Positions 20,901-31,774 of a stretch of 64,000 nucleotides of DNA are shown one piece after another (positions within the stretch are counted from its first letter, which is position 1; each line of letters opens with the position of its first letter). The DNA comes from Symbiodinium natans. Taxonomy: Eukaryota > Sar > Dinophyceae > Suessiales > Symbiodiniaceae. The DNA lies in the NCBI GenBank assembly GCA_905221605.1, contig CAJNDS010002163.1, forward strand, positions 18,501-82,500, written 5' to 3'. The translations under genes were made by a program, and so were the position numbers. The notes under the pieces were generated by a model that had not been told where the DNA came from, searched no databases, and saw only the letters and a program-made list of their open reading frames with translations.

Positions 20901-23369
20901 TCTTAAGCAAGTCGTAGTTTGCCATCCTGAGGCCCTGACGCACGAATACGTTGCAAGTGAGCAAAAACAAAAAGTTAACACTAAGCAGCAAAAAAAGCCT
21001 GAAGCCTGAACCCTGAACCCTAAACCCTAAACCCTAAACCCTAAACCCCTAAACCCTAAACCCTAAACCCCTAGACCCTAAACCCTGAAGGAGTTAGGAA
21101 GAGGAGGCGGAGGAGGGTGCAAGTAGGATACTGCTGAAGATGGCTTAGGGTTCGTTACACCCATCCTGGACAAGCACGGAAGACCCAAACACAAAACGCA
21201 GTGTTTAGGGTTTAGGGTTAGGGTTCAGGGTTGAGGGTTCTTTGGAACCACCTGAAAAATTCTATGGCCCTTGCAAGACATGAACACACACACACACACA
21301 CACACATTCTGCAATGGTCCAGTCCATCCGGACGGGCCCTAAACCCTAAACCCTAAACCTTAAAACCTAAAGCCCTAAGCCCTAAGCCCTAACCCTAAAC
21401 CCTAAACCCTAAACCCTAAGCCCTAAACCCTGAAGCCCTACAGCCCTAAACCCTGAAGCCCCAAGCCAAGGCCTTCGGCACACAGGGCGCGAGAGCGGAT
21501 GGCGTGCTTCTTCACTGCCTGGGCTTGCTGCGGTTTAGGGTTTAGGGTTTAGGGTGTAGGGTGTAGGGTGTAGGGTTAGGGTTTAGGGTTTAGGGTTTAG
21601 GGTTTAGGGTTTAGGGTGTAGGGTTTAGGGTTTAGGGTTTAGGGTTTAGGGTTTTGGGTTTAGGGTTTTGGGTTTAGGCTTTCGGTAGGCCCAAACCCGG
21701 AACCCTGAGCCGCCAAGAGGCTACTCTACGTCCCGAAACTCCTATTATTCAGGGCTTAAGGTTTCTGAAACCCTAAACCTGAAACCCTAAACCCTAAACC
21801 CTAAACCCTAAACCCCAAACCCCAAACCCTAAACCCTAAACCCTAAACCCTAAACCCTAAACCCTAAACCCTAAAACCCTGAACCCTAAACCCTAAACCC
21901 TAAAACCCTGAACCCTAAACCCTAAACCCGAAACCCCAAACCCCAAGAGCACCCCGGCCTTGCACTTCCGAGACTGCTTCTCCACCTGGCGTTGGTTTCA
22001 GCATTTTGGTTTAGGGTTTAGGGTTTAGGGTTTAGGGTTTAGGGTTTAGGGTTTAGGGTTTAGGGTTTAGCACTAAGGACCCTCTTCTATACACTCAAAA
22101 GATTATCATGCTGATGATAAGAACCCTCCCCAAAACGGGTACCCCTGCCACATTGTGGGGAACAGCCCTGGAGCGGGCTTCAGAGGTTCATCTGAGGGTT
22201 GAGGGTCAGGGGTTTAGGGCTTAGGGTTTTGAGGCCCTAAACGCCCTGAGCAACACATCCCTAAACACCCTCAACCCGGTGGCACTAGGCAACCCCATTC
22301 ACTGACCCTAAAGCCCTAAAACGGCCTTCTGTTCATGTATTCCTTAGGGGGGTTTTTGGAGGTTGGTGGTTTTTCGGGGGTTTAAGGCCGTGATCACAGG
22401 TACCTTCAGTCAGGTGTCATGGCAATGGAGCTCACCAGCATTTCCCTCGCAGCTTGTGGCAGTCGCGACATCTTATGCTAACCCTCAGCCTCCTCCCCCC
22501 CCCCCCCCTCCCCGCACTGACCCGAACTCCCCAAATCCTCCAACCACTAAAACAACGGCCCAAAAGCCCTAACACCCAAAACAATAAACCCCTAAAACCA
22601 ACCTCCTAAGCCCTAAACCCATAAACCAGCAAACCCCCAAAACCAACCTCCTGAATCTCATATAGGGGCCTTAAGGGAGTAGGGTTTTGGGGGCTTGTTA
22701 TTGTAAATTTCAAAAAGGGGCCATAAGGGAACACGATTGGTAATCTTTCCGACACCCATATTCAATCACCCTGCTGCGCCCAGACCTCGCGAGCTGACTC
22801 CAGCTGCTGGAGGACGCGATCCCACTCCTCTGGGCTCCTTTTCTGTAAGGTGTAAGGTTTAGACCCGTTGTTAGGGCTTAGGGTGTAGGGTTTAGGGTTT
22901 AGGGTTTAGGGTTTAGGGCTTAGGGTTTAGGGTTTAGGGTTTCGGGTTAGGGTGAAGGGTTCGGGGGTGGCCCGGGCATCGGGTGGGAGATAGGTGGTGC
23001 ACCCCAAGATTTCTGAAGAAAGGCGTGCTCCCCGGGTGCGCGTCCACTGATGTGCAGCCCTAAACCCTATACTACTATTTGCTTCAGAAACCCCTAAAAG
23101 AAACAAAACAAAATATGTATATATATATATATATACATATTTATTTATTTATGTATTTATTTATTTTTATCTATTTATTTATGTACATATGTATATATAT
23201 ATACTCTGCCATATAAGGGCAATTTCGGGATTATTCTCTATACTCTTTTCGGGCTTCTTATAGAACCTAAACGCGAAACCCCAAACCCCAAACCCTAAAG
23301 CCCCGAACAAAGACAGGGCTCTTCTTCTTGTGCGCCGCCTGCACGCGGCGGGCCCAGTCAAGCGAAGAC
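16442..23369 (-). CDS. Coiled-coil protein gene, C-terminal exons (model)
   Basis: Seven minus-strand islands in order (23305-23369, 22768-22842, 21944-21988, 21471-21530, 17620-17677, 17040-17120, 16442-16501) encode charged, helix-forming sequence rich in E, Q, R and K with few prolines, ending in an acidic tail and TGA at 16442. I infer one gene for a cytoplasmic or nuclear coiled-coil protein. Not every junction phase was verified, and the gene may start further right (24-27 kb). Introns contain telomere-type arrays, (CATATA)n, an AT-rich repeat field and the 101-bp satellite. Family not recognised. Confidence 0.45.
17040..17120 (-). CDS. Coiled-coil gene exon
   Basis: Reads [20 protein letters not shown] then REMECEE; helical and charged, high GC3. 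Confidence 0.55.
17205..17233. repeat. Poly-G tract
   Basis: Nearly uninterrupted run of about 28 G. No coding meaning. Confidence 0.95.
17478..17602. repeat. CCCTAAA array
   Basis: About 17 units, left flank of the exon candidate at 17620. Confidence 0.95.
17620..17677 (-). CDS. Coiled-coil gene exon, tentative
   Basis: Minus frame [19 protein letters not shown]; other frames are open, so this one is weak. Confidence 0.35.
17745..18000. repeat. CATATATA microsatellite
   Basis: About 250 bp of ATACATAT units with ATGTATAC and ATGCATAT variants, followed by a C14 tract (18004-18017). Open frames here are low-complexity artefacts. Confidence 0.95.
18180..19560. repeat. Degenerate 20-22 bp palindromic repeat field, AT-rich
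   Basis: Dozens of diverged units around CCTATTAAAATGAATAGGAA, each partly self-complementary (CCTATT...AATAGG). About 1.4 kb with no open frame, no telomere-type repeats and base composition unlike the surroundings. Confidence 0.8.
19610..20590. repeat. 101-bp satellite, inverted then direct
   Basis: The block GGAATTTTGGAAACTCGAGG + AATTTGCTCGATTTTTGGAT recurs at 101-bp spacing from about 20160 to 20590. Left of that, copies alternate in orientation. All three minus frames are open through the array because the unit lacks stops and its length is not a multiple of three; I do not call a protein. Confidence 0.9.
20660..20850. repeat. TA/CATATA microsatellite after poly-G
   Basis: G11 tract then TA and ATACATGT/ATACATCT units. 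Mirrors the C tract plus CATATA tract at 17745-18017 in opposite order, so the 18.0-20.66 kb block is bracketed by inverted (TA)n + C/G tracts. Confidence 0.85.
21471..21530 (-). CDS. Coiled-coil gene exon
   Basis: Reads [20 protein letters not shown] between CCCTAAA and TTTAGGG-type arrays; basic helical segment. Confidence 0.55.
21540..21690. repeat. TTTAGGG array
   Basis: Includes TGTAGGG and TTTTGGG variants; right flank of the exon at 21471. Confidence 0.9.
21944..21988 (-). CDS. Coiled-coil gene exon
   Basis: Reads [15 protein letters not shown] in a 70-nt island between CCCTAAA and TTTAGGG arrays. Confidence 0.5.
22768..22842 (-). CDS. Coiled-coil gene exon
   Basis: Starts at a pyrimidine-AG acceptor (CTTACAG^AAAAGG) and reads [20 protein letters not shown] then WAQQG. 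Clear coding character; donor GT. Confidence 0.6.
23100..23215. repeat. TA/ATTT microsatellite
   Basis: TATATA and TTTATTTATT tracts; no gene. Confidence 0.9.
23305..23369 (-). CDS. Coiled-coil gene exon
   Basis: Starts GAAG^GTCTTCG, reads [20 protein letters not shown]; basic, helical. Confidence 0.55.
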
Positions 23370-23439
23370 CTTCACCAGAGCAGAAGCTTGGCTGAGGAGT
23401 TGCATGAGGTTTCTACAGGGCTCAAGTTGGTACAGGGTC

Positions 23440-24080
23440 TTTAGGGTTTAGGGTTTAGGGTTTAGGGTTTAGGGTTTAGGGTTTAGGGTTTAGGGTTTAG
23501 TGGGGTTCAGGGCTTAGGTTTCAGCAGTTGTTAGAGGCATTGGGGTTCTTAGGGTGTGTAAGCCAAGTCCTTATTTGTTAGGTGTGCTATGCTGCTCTGA
23601 GTATGGATCTCTCTTTCTCTCTCTCTCTCTCTCTCACCTCTCTCTCTCTCTCACTGAAGTACGACCCCCGTTTGGCAACAGCGACCCTCATCTTGGAAAT
23701 CACCCATACAGGGTTAAACCCTAAACCCCAAACCCGCTTGGATCCCAAACATGCTGAACTCCGAACAGAAGACCAAGCAAATCCCTGAGCACTAGAAGGC
23801 CTCCCCATCAGCCCCCCTCAACCAACACCTAAAGCCCTTCTCCCAGCATACCTTTCGGGCTAAAACTTAGGGTTTAGGGTTTAGGGTTTAGGGTTTCGGG
23901 TTTAGGGTTTAGGGTTTAGGGTTTGGGGCTATCGTGACTTTGCAAGCCAGTTGCAAAAAAGGGTTTTTGGGCTATTAAGGTTTGTTGCGGCACTACCCTA
24001 AACATAAACCCTAAACCCTAAACCCTAAACCCTAAACCCTAAACCCTAAACCCTAAACCCTAAACCCTAAACCCTAAACC
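23440..24080. repeat. Telomere-type arrays and CT microsatellite
   Basis: TTTAGGG at 23443-23500, CT repeat at 23604-23655, TTTAGGG at 23868-23925, CCCTAAA at 23998-24080. Nothing coding is supported between. Confidence 0.85.
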
Positions 24081-24129
24081 CTTAAGGGCTGTTTGCTGGG
24101 ATTTTCTTCGAGTTTATGGATTAAGGACT

Positions 24130-24174
24130 CTAGGCCCGAAAAAGGGCCACGAACTTCCAAGGCGGCCTCCTACG
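24130..24174 (-). CDS. Exon candidate, weak
   Basis: Minus frame RRRPPWKFVALFRA between CCCTAAA and TTTAGGG arrays. Very short. Confidence 0.25.
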   Translation of the reverse strand, partial: RRRPPWKFVALFRA

Positions 24175-24516
24175 CGGGTTTAGGGTTTAGGGTTTAGGGT
24201 TTGGGGTTTGGGGTTTAGGGTTTAGGGTTTAGGGTTTAGGGTTTAGGGTTTAGGGTTTAGGGTTTAGGGTTTAGGGCTTAGGATGGGAGTATGTTCCCCC
24301 TAGCCGCTGGAGTCTTGGGGGGGTTTAGGGCTTCGGGTGCGAGTACCACAGCTACGTACCTATAGGTGTATCTAATTCTGCGAGGCACCCTGGATTGAAT
24401 CTCATGCTCCCTGAACCCTAAACCCTAAACCCTAAACCCTAAACCCTAAACCCTAAACCCTAAACCCTAAGCCCTAAACCCTAAACCCTAAACCCCTTAA
24501 GCCCTAACCCCTGACC

Positions 24517-24660
24517 CCACCTCTGCGACCGCTCCACGCCGGAGTCCGTGTTCACCCGAACTGGTGCTGTGGCAGCCATGATTCCTAGACCCTTGCGCTG
24601 TTCGCACGGGAAATTCTGCTTCCAAGTGCTTGGTGATCCCAGATGTGCTGCGGGGTACAA
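24517..24660 (-). CDS. Exon candidate, unknown protein
   Basis: Minus frame with HLGSPSTWKQNFPCEQRKGL and MAATAPVRVNTDSGVERSQR. The plus strand is also open. Its right border is the palindromic element at 24675. Confidence 0.4.
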
Positions 24661-24674
24661 GGGCGTGTTTGCAC

Positions 24675-24776
24675 GTTCATGGTACTTATCAACCACTTAT
24701 ACCTGTACTCATAACCCACTTATAAGCCTGACAATTGGAGCCTACCAATTGATTAATAAGTACCATGACCCTCCGG
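24675..24776. repeat. Palindromic element, GGTTCATGGTACTTAT family, copy 1
   Basis: Left GTTCATGGTACTTATCAACC, right GATTAATAAGTACCATGACC. Same family as 34841-34998. Confidence 0.7.
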
Positions 24777-25519
24777 GACCAGGTTTAGATCCTAAACGTC
24801 ACTTCAACTAGAAAGGAGCTAATGCTTGCAGCCCATCACCCCTAGGCCCGCGTTTCACCCTACATCCCAGAACCCCCCCTCCTAAACCCTAAACCCTAAA
24901 CCCTAAACCCTAAACCCTGAAACCTAAACCCTAAACCCTTAACACTCAGCACCCTCAACCTGAGGGTCAACCTTCGAGAGTCGTTTAGGGCTTAGGACTT
25001 CATTCATGGCCTTCATAGTGGGGGTACCCATGTAATGGGTTCTGTACTGTAACACTCCCGAATTTGAAAGCCTACAAACCCTACCTGAAACCCCAAACCC
25101 ACCAACATTACCCGAAACCAACACTCTGAACACCGAGTACGCTTTTCCTGCATCTCTATTCACCACACCTGAGCAGTGCTTGCCCCTTGATTGGTAGGTG
25201 CAACCCATGAAACTAGAGGTACATAGCGGCAAGGTGTCGCGACACTATGCCCGCTGAACCCCCCTCGTAAAGTCCCAAGAGCATTGAAGCCGAGGCCCGA
25301 AAACCTAAGTTCCAAACCCTATAAAACCCTTAAAACCCTACAAACCCTACCCCCCCACTTGGTAAACCTTACAAACCCTAAACCCTACAAACCCTCAACC
25401 CTGAACCCTGAACCCTGAACCCTATACCCTAAACCCTGAACCCTAAACCCGAAGTCCCATAAGCCGGGCTGAGGTTTAGGGAAAAGCCCTTAGCTCTAAA
25501 CGTCCCTAAGCAACCCTAA

Positions 25520-25640
25520 CTTATACTAATCATACTAATAATAATAATACTATTATCATTATCATTATTATTATTATTACTATTATATATATACCTATAT
25601 ACAGATGTTGTTTATAATATATTATACTATATTAAACTAT
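25520..25640. repeat. AAT/ATT microsatellite
   Basis: ATAATAATAATAC and TTATTATTATTAC tracts, partly inverted, then TATA-rich sequence. Confidence 0.85.
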
Positions 25641-25752
25641 ATTCCATTATGTTATATTGAATCGGGGAGGTCCCAAGGAAAAGCATCGCCTAAACCCGAA
25701 GCCCTAAACCCTAGACCCTAGACCCTAAACCCTAAACCCTAAACCCTAAACT

Positions 25753-25866
25753 TTTAAGTGGCTCCCAAGGAAAAAAGCGCAGCGCCTCGGCGGAGTCGAG
25801 GTGCCAAGATGGGAAGGCGATGACGCGCGGCTTCGGGGACTCGATCCCGGAGATCTGGCTTTGGGA
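25753..25866 (-). CDS. Exon candidate, unknown protein
   Basis: Minus frame SQSQISGIESPKPRVIAFPS then WHLDSAEALRFFPWEPLK, GC-rich. Strong coding character; family not recognised. Confidence 0.55.
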
Positions 25867-25909
25867 ACTTTTGAGGGGGTTTAGGGTTTAGGGTTTAGGG
25901 TTTAGGGCT

Positions 25910-26240
25910 TAGGGGGTCTTAGAGCAATTAGCGCTTAGCTAGACTTGTTTTCCTCCTCACTACACGTCTACTCTGAAAGGCAGACTTGTATAAATGTTAG
26001 GCACTATTATTCACAGAATGCAATGTATTATATGCAGCTACCTTTCAGACGAGTAGCTTAACGTACAAATTAGAGGCCAGTATTTGCACAAGTCTGCCGT
26101 TCAGATTCGAAGTATAGTGCGGAGGAATGCTAATCTAAATAATTGCTGGCTGCACGAAGAGGCCAGAATTTCGAGTCTCCTACTTGTACAAGTCAGCCCC
26201 TGAGACTAGTCTCGTCTAACGAGGAGGGGGGGGGGGTAAT
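25910..26240. other. AT-balanced unique island with inverted repeats
   Basis: No arrays, no gene. GGCAGACTTGTA (25980) and ACAAGTCTGCC (26089) are inverted copies, and TGTACAAGTCAGCC (26189) is a third. Possibly a decayed mobile element. Confidence 0.5.
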
Positions 26241-26802
26241 CTACTTAAACCTAAGCCCCTATGCGAAGTTCTCTATACTGTGAAGAAGATACTTGGCACA
26301 ACGGTCTTTTGGTGTTATAATGGTCTTGTAATTGACTATTCGAACTATGGGGGCCAGTCTTGTAACCATTACGCCTTTATGGGGAGGTTTGTCTTGGAGG
26401 GGGATGGGGGGGGTTACACGTAATATATACATATATACATATATACACATATATACACATTACATATAAATATATACACACCTTACTTACGGTATAGGCT
26501 TTTCAAGTATGTCTAATCGAATATGCGAGGCGTATATACATAAAACTCCCTAATATATATATATATATATATATATATGTGTACAGAGAGAGAAAGAGCG
26601 AGAGAGAGAAAAACACAAAGCCCCAAACCACTGAAGGTATACTGAGGAAGCCCGTCACACCATTTTAAGCCCCCAGGCCCTAAACCTCAAAAACCCAAAA
26701 TCCTAAATCCTAAGTCCCAAGCCCTGAACCGTAAACCCCAAAACCCTAAACCCAAAATCCCCCGAAATCCTAAACCCTAAGCCCTAAACCCAATAATCCT
26801 CC

Positions 26803-26872
26803 GAAAGCCAGGCGGAGGCACGCTCGGCTTCTGCAGCAGCAGCCACTTGAACGACCTCATGTCCACATTCCG
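26803..26872 (-). CDS. Exon candidate, unknown protein
   Basis: Minus frame RNVDMRSFKWLLLQKPSVPP then PGF. A second minus frame is open. Confidence 0.45.
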
Positions 26873-26903
26873 AGACACTAGACCCAAACCCCAGGAGAAT
26901 AGG

Positions 26904-27225
26904 GTTTAGGGTTTAGGGTTTAGGGTTTGGGGTTTGGGGTTTAGGGTTTAGGGTTTAGGGTTTAGGGTTTAGGGTTTAGGGTTTAGGGCTTAGGGTTTAG
27001 GGGGGCTTAGAGCCTCGGGAGACCAAACCCGACGAGTGCTCGAGTTGGGGGGAGGCGCATACCCTTCCTAGGGGTTTAGTTTAGGGTTTAGGGTTTAGGG
27101 TTTAGGGTTTAGGGTTTAGGGTTTAGGGTTTAGGGTTTAGGGTTTAGGGTTTAGGGTTTAGGGTTTAGGGTTTAGGGTTTAGGGTTTAGGGTTTAGGGTT
27201 TAGGGTTTCGGGTTTAGGGTTTAGG
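26904..27225. repeat. TTTAGGG arrays
   Basis: Two blocks (26904-27003, 27076-27225) of mostly perfect heptamers. Confidence 0.95.
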
Positions 27226-27409
27226 GCTCAAGCCCTTGAATCGTAGGTGCTCAGGGTAGAATAGAGGGTGGTTAACACCCTAAACCCATGGAGCCCTTGG
27301 GTTTTAGAGGGTCTGTAAGGGGTACATAAGGGTTTCCCCCGTGTTTACTAGGATGGCCCCTAAAGCCTCTGAGAGACATGTTTCTAAATATGATATAGAT
27401 GTAAACAAA

Positions 27410-27525
27410 CATGTACATATATATATATATATACATATACATATATGTACATACATATATACATAAATAAATAGATAAATAAATAAATATGTATATATAT
27501 AGATATACATATATATATATATATA
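27410..27525. repeat. TA/AAAT microsatellite
   Basis: CATATA, AAATAAAT and TATA tracts. Open frames here are artefacts. Confidence 0.9.
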
Positions 27526-27849
27526 CGAAAACCCAATAAGGGGAAACATGAAATATCCCAAGGGAGGGCTTCGGGTTCCAATCTATGTGGGGCCAGAGCT
27601 GTGCATTTTGGGGGCTGAGCGCTCCTGAGCTGCGGTCATTACCAGTGAGGGTTTCGGGTTTAGGGTTTAGGGTTTAGGGTCTAAGGTCTAGGGCCAAGCT
27701 TAGCGGCTCGGGCTGAACCGAGCACAATCGCCACGCAAGGACTGTTTAATGCTTGCTGGTTGCCGGTCTTCGGCGACACACGCGCGCACTTCACTTCGAA
27801 AAAGCTGAGCACATTCGAAGAAGCTGCACACATTCCTGCTCCATTGCTA

Positions 27850-28296
27850 TCACGACAGTGAATTTGTCGGGCCCGAGCCTAGCAGACGCACGACTTCAGC
27901 ATGGCCACATTTTGCTGCGATGCACAGTGCCGTGTGGCCCTGTCTGTTGGCCAAGTCCTTATCGGCGCCAGCTGCTACCAGCAATCTCACCACTTCCAAC
28001 TGGCCACACGCAGCTGCCGTGATCAGTGCTGTGTTGCCAGTGTTGTTGGCCATGTCCTTTTGGGCGCCGGCCGCCATCAGCAAACGCGCGACTTCAACGT
28101 GGCCCGGGATAGCGGCAACCTGCAGGGCTGTGTAGCCATCGATGTTGGCCGTGTCTGTGTCGGCGCCGGCCTCCAGCAGCACACGCACGACTTCAACGTG
28201 GCCCTCGTCAGCTGCCATCGACAGGGCTGTGACGCCATCGTTGTCGGCCTTGTCCTTGTCGGCCCTGGCCTCCAGCAGCAAACGCACGACTTCAGC
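27850..28296 (-). CDS. Ankyrin gene exon 3
   Basis: Starts AAG^GCTGAAGTC; 148 codons of consecutive ankyrin repeats and TGA. Confidence 0.92.
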   Translation of the reverse strand, partial: AEVVRLLLEARADKDKADNDGVTALSMAADEGHVEVVRVLLEAGADTDTANIDGYTALQVAAIPGHVEVARLLMAAGAQKDMANNTGNTALITAAACGQLEVVRLLVAAGADKDLANRQGHTALCIAAKCGHAEVVRLLGSGPTNSLS

Positions 28297-28921
28297 CTTG
28301 TTCATTGTTAGGATAACATTAAAAATCTAAATGCTTATTCTTTAATGGGTTTAAGTACCCGAAAAATGTGAAATGTTACCCAACTATGACAAAGCATCGT
28401 GGCCGTAGTGAGCTGCGTTCATCAAGACTGTGGGCTCATTGGACCAGTGGTGAGCAAGGTTCGGGTCCAGAGGCCGCTGCAGCATGGACTCGACCTGGCG
28501 GCTTTTGATGAATACTACAGGAATCAGAATTCTGGCGTGGAGCTCTTGTCATATTAGAGTGGAGCTCTGATTATAATGGGAACACAGGAAGCAGGTTTGC
28601 CCTAGCAGTTCACCGAACTGAACGGTCACGCGCCACACAACCCACCTGTTCGACTGAGCCATCCACGGCGGCAGCAACAAGCTCGTTCGTGTCTATCAGG
28701 GAAGGACTGGAGAGAGGAAGCACAACAAGCTCAAGCTCTCGAGGCGAGTCGATATTGGCTGCATCATCCAGATTGGCGCCCTCGAGGACGAGCCTCTGCC
28801 TGAAGCGCGGCGGCAGGCCATGACGCTGGTGCAATCGCTGCTTCACTTCCCTTATGCAGCTCACCTCCTTGACAGGCATGCTTGCCACCTCCTCACCCGA
28901 GAGCTTGCGGATATGCAGCAT
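27850..28921 (-). CDS. Ubiquitin-like/ankyrin repeat protein, complete, three exons
   Basis: Exons 28646-28921, 28396-28494 and 27850-28296 join in phase 0 to a 273-residue protein. Residues 1-75 form a ubiquitin-like domain (MLHIRKLSGEEVASMPVKEV start). A linker with ELVAAAVDGSVEQVESMLQ leads into about six ankyrin repeats of the form ADKDxADNDGxTALxxAAxxGHxEVVRLL, ending at TGA. Ankyrin repeats mediate protein binding; the partner is unknown. Donors are GT (CAG^GTGGGT) and GC (GAT^GCTTTG); acceptors CAG and AAG. The architecture is very common in Symbiodinium-type genomes. Unlike its neighbours, its two introns (99 and 151 bp) hold no telomere-type repeats. Confidence 0.9.
28396..28494 (-). 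CDS. Ankyrin gene exon 2
   Basis: 33 codons: VESMLQRPLDPNLAHHWSNE then PTVLMNAAHYGHD, a degenerate first ankyrin repeat. Confidence 0.85.
28646..28921 (-). CDS. Ankyrin gene exon 1
   Basis: Start codon at 28921; 92 codons covering the ubiquitin-like domain and the first helix of the ankyrin region. Confidence 0.88.
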
Positions 28922-29760
28922 TGTCGGATGGAGAAGCTTGAACTAACACTGCAGAGCACACATGGCTAGAGTCGCGATCTCCAGGGCGTAGGACCTTCGG
29001 GGATGCCGGGCAACACCCGAACCTGACAGACCACACGGCCCACAACTACGTGGCTGGACGGATCAAAAACACATATAAGGATCAAAAGAACATTAAGCCG
29101 AACGGCTCAAACAAATAAAAAAAGAATCAAAAGCAAAAACCTGTCGTGATAGTGGTGATGGTGGTAGGAAAAACCTTCTATAAAACCTCTATTTCTTCAT
29201 ATTCCCACAAAAAAGGGCCCCTCTTTTCTTCATGTTTTCTTAGGAAATCCTCTGTTATCTCTATGTTTCCATCGGAAAACCTCTATTTCTCCCGGTCAGC
29301 CGGATGGCGCTTGTTGTTTGTTTGTAACTTGTTGTCTTTTTATTAATCTCTACTATGTTTTGTTTAATTGATCCCTCTTGTTTTCTTAATCCCATGCCAC
29401 ATCTCTACGCCATGCACCCTTATGATCCTCATGCCTCCACTGCGAACAAGAGTTGTCTGAGAACCCAAAAACCCGATAAAGCAAACAAACGCCGTCATGG
29501 CCCTAACTCCCAATCCACGTCGGTTGGGGGTTTAGGTTCTGGACCCTACAAATGACCCAAACACAACGACCCTCCCTATACATGCGGATTTATACCCTAA
29601 ACCCTGAAACCCAAAAGTCTTCTCAACCTGTGGGGTCCATACACTCTGCAGCCCTAGAAGCTATACATCCCTGCACCCCATGTCCTGCAAGCCAGCCCCA
29701 AACAAAACTCTCACAGTCCTGAGCACCCAAACACCTTCAAACCCTGAACCCCAAATTCCC
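28922..29760. other. Upstream of ankyrin gene; no gene seen
   Basis: 28922-29100 is unique GC-rich sequence that may hold the leader. 29130-29310 has diverged repeats of a GGAAAACCTCTATTTCT type. 29300-29760 is unremarkable A/C-rich sequence. I see no promoter element. Confidence 0.5.
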
Positions 29761-29849
29761 CAAACTCCACCCAAACAAACCCTAAACCCTAAACCCTAAA
29801 CCCTTAACCCTAAACCCTAAACCCTAAACCCTAAACCCTAAACCCTGCA

Positions 29850-29948
29850 GCCTAAAATCGGCACAGGTACGTCCAGCGCTGCTGCCAGTGGTCTTTCGAG
29901 GCGAGAGACTGGCAAGGGACGGCGATGCAGGAAGTCGTGCTCATTAGG
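29850..29948. CDS. Exon candidate, strand undecided
   Basis: Plus frame RCCQWSFEARDWQGTAMQEV and minus frame EHDFLHRRPLPVSRLERPLA are both open; plus has the higher third-position GC. Flanked by CCCTAAA (left) and TTTAGGG-type (right). Confidence 0.35.
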
Positions 29949-30294
29949 GCTTTGGGTTTGGGGTTTAGGGTTTAGGGTTTAGGGTCTAGGGTTCAGGGTC
30001 TAGGGTTTTGGGTTTAGGGTCTGGGGTGTAGGGCTTAGCCAAGGTTTAGGGTGTCACCAAAACGCCTTCGGAAAAAAAGACATGCGCCCTGTGATCGGGC
30101 ACATTCCTCTTTTGTCCTGGAGCAGTGCTTGCCCTATCGGATGGCGTTGAAAAACATTGCAAATAACATGGTCGTCACTTTCGGGCGCTTTGGTGCTAAT
30201 CCTCAACGCTAAACCCTAACCCTAAACCCTAAACCCAAAACCCAAAACCCTAAACCTTGAACACTAGACTAAGGGTTTAGTGTTAAGGGTGGAG

Positions 30295-30368
30295 GCTCCC
30301 TTGTATGCATAAGTAGCCCCGATATTACCCCTAAGGTCCCTTAGAAGGGTCCCTCGTTAAGTTAAGGC
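30295..30368. repeat. Dispersed element, CCTAAGGTCCCTT family
   Basis: GCCCCGATATTACCCCTAAG + GTCCCTTAGAAGGGTCCCT; second copy of the family at 8336. Confidence 0.55.
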
Positions 30369-30768
30369 ACCCCCTCCTACACGCCTGCCCTCTCCCACTC
30401 TCCCCCCACCCCCAACCCCCCGCCTCCTAGTTACGGTTGAACACGGAAACCTTTAACCTCTCCACCCTAAAACCACAGCCCCTAAAAAAATAGAAAACCT
30501 ATAGACCCCACAAAACCTATAGACCCTATAAACCCTACAAGCCCAAGACGCTCTTTAAGTCCTATAACCCTCAAACCCTTGAACCCTTTAATCCTTCACC
30601 CTTAAACCCTAAAAGCCCTAAACCCTGAAACTTGCGTTGTGGAACGTAGGAACGTCACCCCAAACCCTACGCCCTGAAACCCTTGAAACCCTGAAACCCT
30701 TAAGTCTACTGTACCTAAACTCCCAACCCTCAACCCTAAACCCTAAACCCTAAACCCTAAACCCTACA

Positions 30769-30885
30769 CCGCACGCCGGAGGCCTCTCGACCATACCAGT
30801 TCATGACCTTAGCAACTGCTGCAGGAAAGGCTCTCCAGAGCCGAACTGAATTATTTCCCCCCACGCTATGTATGGTCTCTTTGCA
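30769..30885 (-). CDS. Exon candidate, unknown protein
   Basis: Minus frame HSVGGNNSVRLWRAFPAAVA then KVMNWYGREASGVR, convincing composition. The plus strand is open too (RPYQFMTLATAAGKALQSRT). Confidence 0.45.
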
Positions 30886-30966
30886 GGGTTTAGGGTTTAG
30901 GGTTTAGGGTTTAGGGTTTAGGGTTTAGGGTTTAGGGTTTAGGGTTTAGGGTTTAGGGTTTAGGGT
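30886..30966. repeat. TTTAGGG array
   Basis: About 11 perfect units directly abutting the exon candidate at 30885. Confidence 0.95.
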
Positions 30967-31569
30967 TATCCTGGGTTTAGGGTGTCCGGTTTAGGGCTTA
31001 GGGGTTGTGAGTTTTGTAAGTTTTGTAGAAATCTGGTGTATAGGATCTGTAGGGTCTATAGGGCTTATAGGGCTTAACCTCATGGGCTTGCAAGATTTCG
31101 TGTTTTCAGTTCAGGGCATTAGCCTACTACAGATTTTAGGGCTCAAGATGTAGCAGCGCCCCAAAAGAGGAACGATTTTCTTAGAGAACTGCCCAAGTGT
31201 ACCCTAAACCCTAAGCCCTAAGCCCTAAACCCTAAACCCTAAACCCTAAACCCAAAACCAAAACCATAAACCCTAAACCCTAAACCCGAAACCATACTGG
31301 TTTGGGGTTCGGGTTTTTTCGGGGGAGTTGGCCTTCGGGGGCTTGACGGGTTTAGGGTTTTAGGGTTGTAGGGTTTCGGGGTTTACGGGTTTCCTAAACC
31401 CCCTGACCCTAAGCACCCAACCCTAAAACCGATTTTAGAGCCCTCTGACACCAAAAAGGAGCTCTCAATCTGGCGAATCTCTCCTGTCAGAAAAATAGAG
31501 CCCAAGAATGGCTAAATAAGAGGTTAACCTTTCTTGGGCTAGAGTATTCAGCCTCTATCATGGGTTCCC

Positions 31570-31705
31570 CTACTTCCCCCCTCTATAATTACTACCCCCG
31601 CCCTAGGCTCCCCGCTAAAATAACCTGAATTAGGCTCAGTTGTCCCTAAATAACCTTCATTATGGGGGGAACCCAGGGGTAGTAAAGACGGTGGTAGTAC
31701 ACCTA
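31570..31705. repeat. Dispersed element, CTACTACCCCC family
   Basis: Left CCCCTCTATAATTACTACCC, right GGGGTAGTAAAGACGGTGGT, with GGTTATTT/AAATAACC inside. Related sequences at 7540-7720 and 35430-35525. Confidence 0.55.
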
Positions 31706-31774
31706 AACCCTACCCTAAACCCCAAACCCTAAACTCTAAATCTTGGACTGCGTATGATATCTTGTAGTAAAATT

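Noticed and set aside
29146-29346. 66-codon plus frame upstream of the ankyrin gene
   Set aside because: Made of diverged CCTCTATTTCT repeats; no conserved motif.
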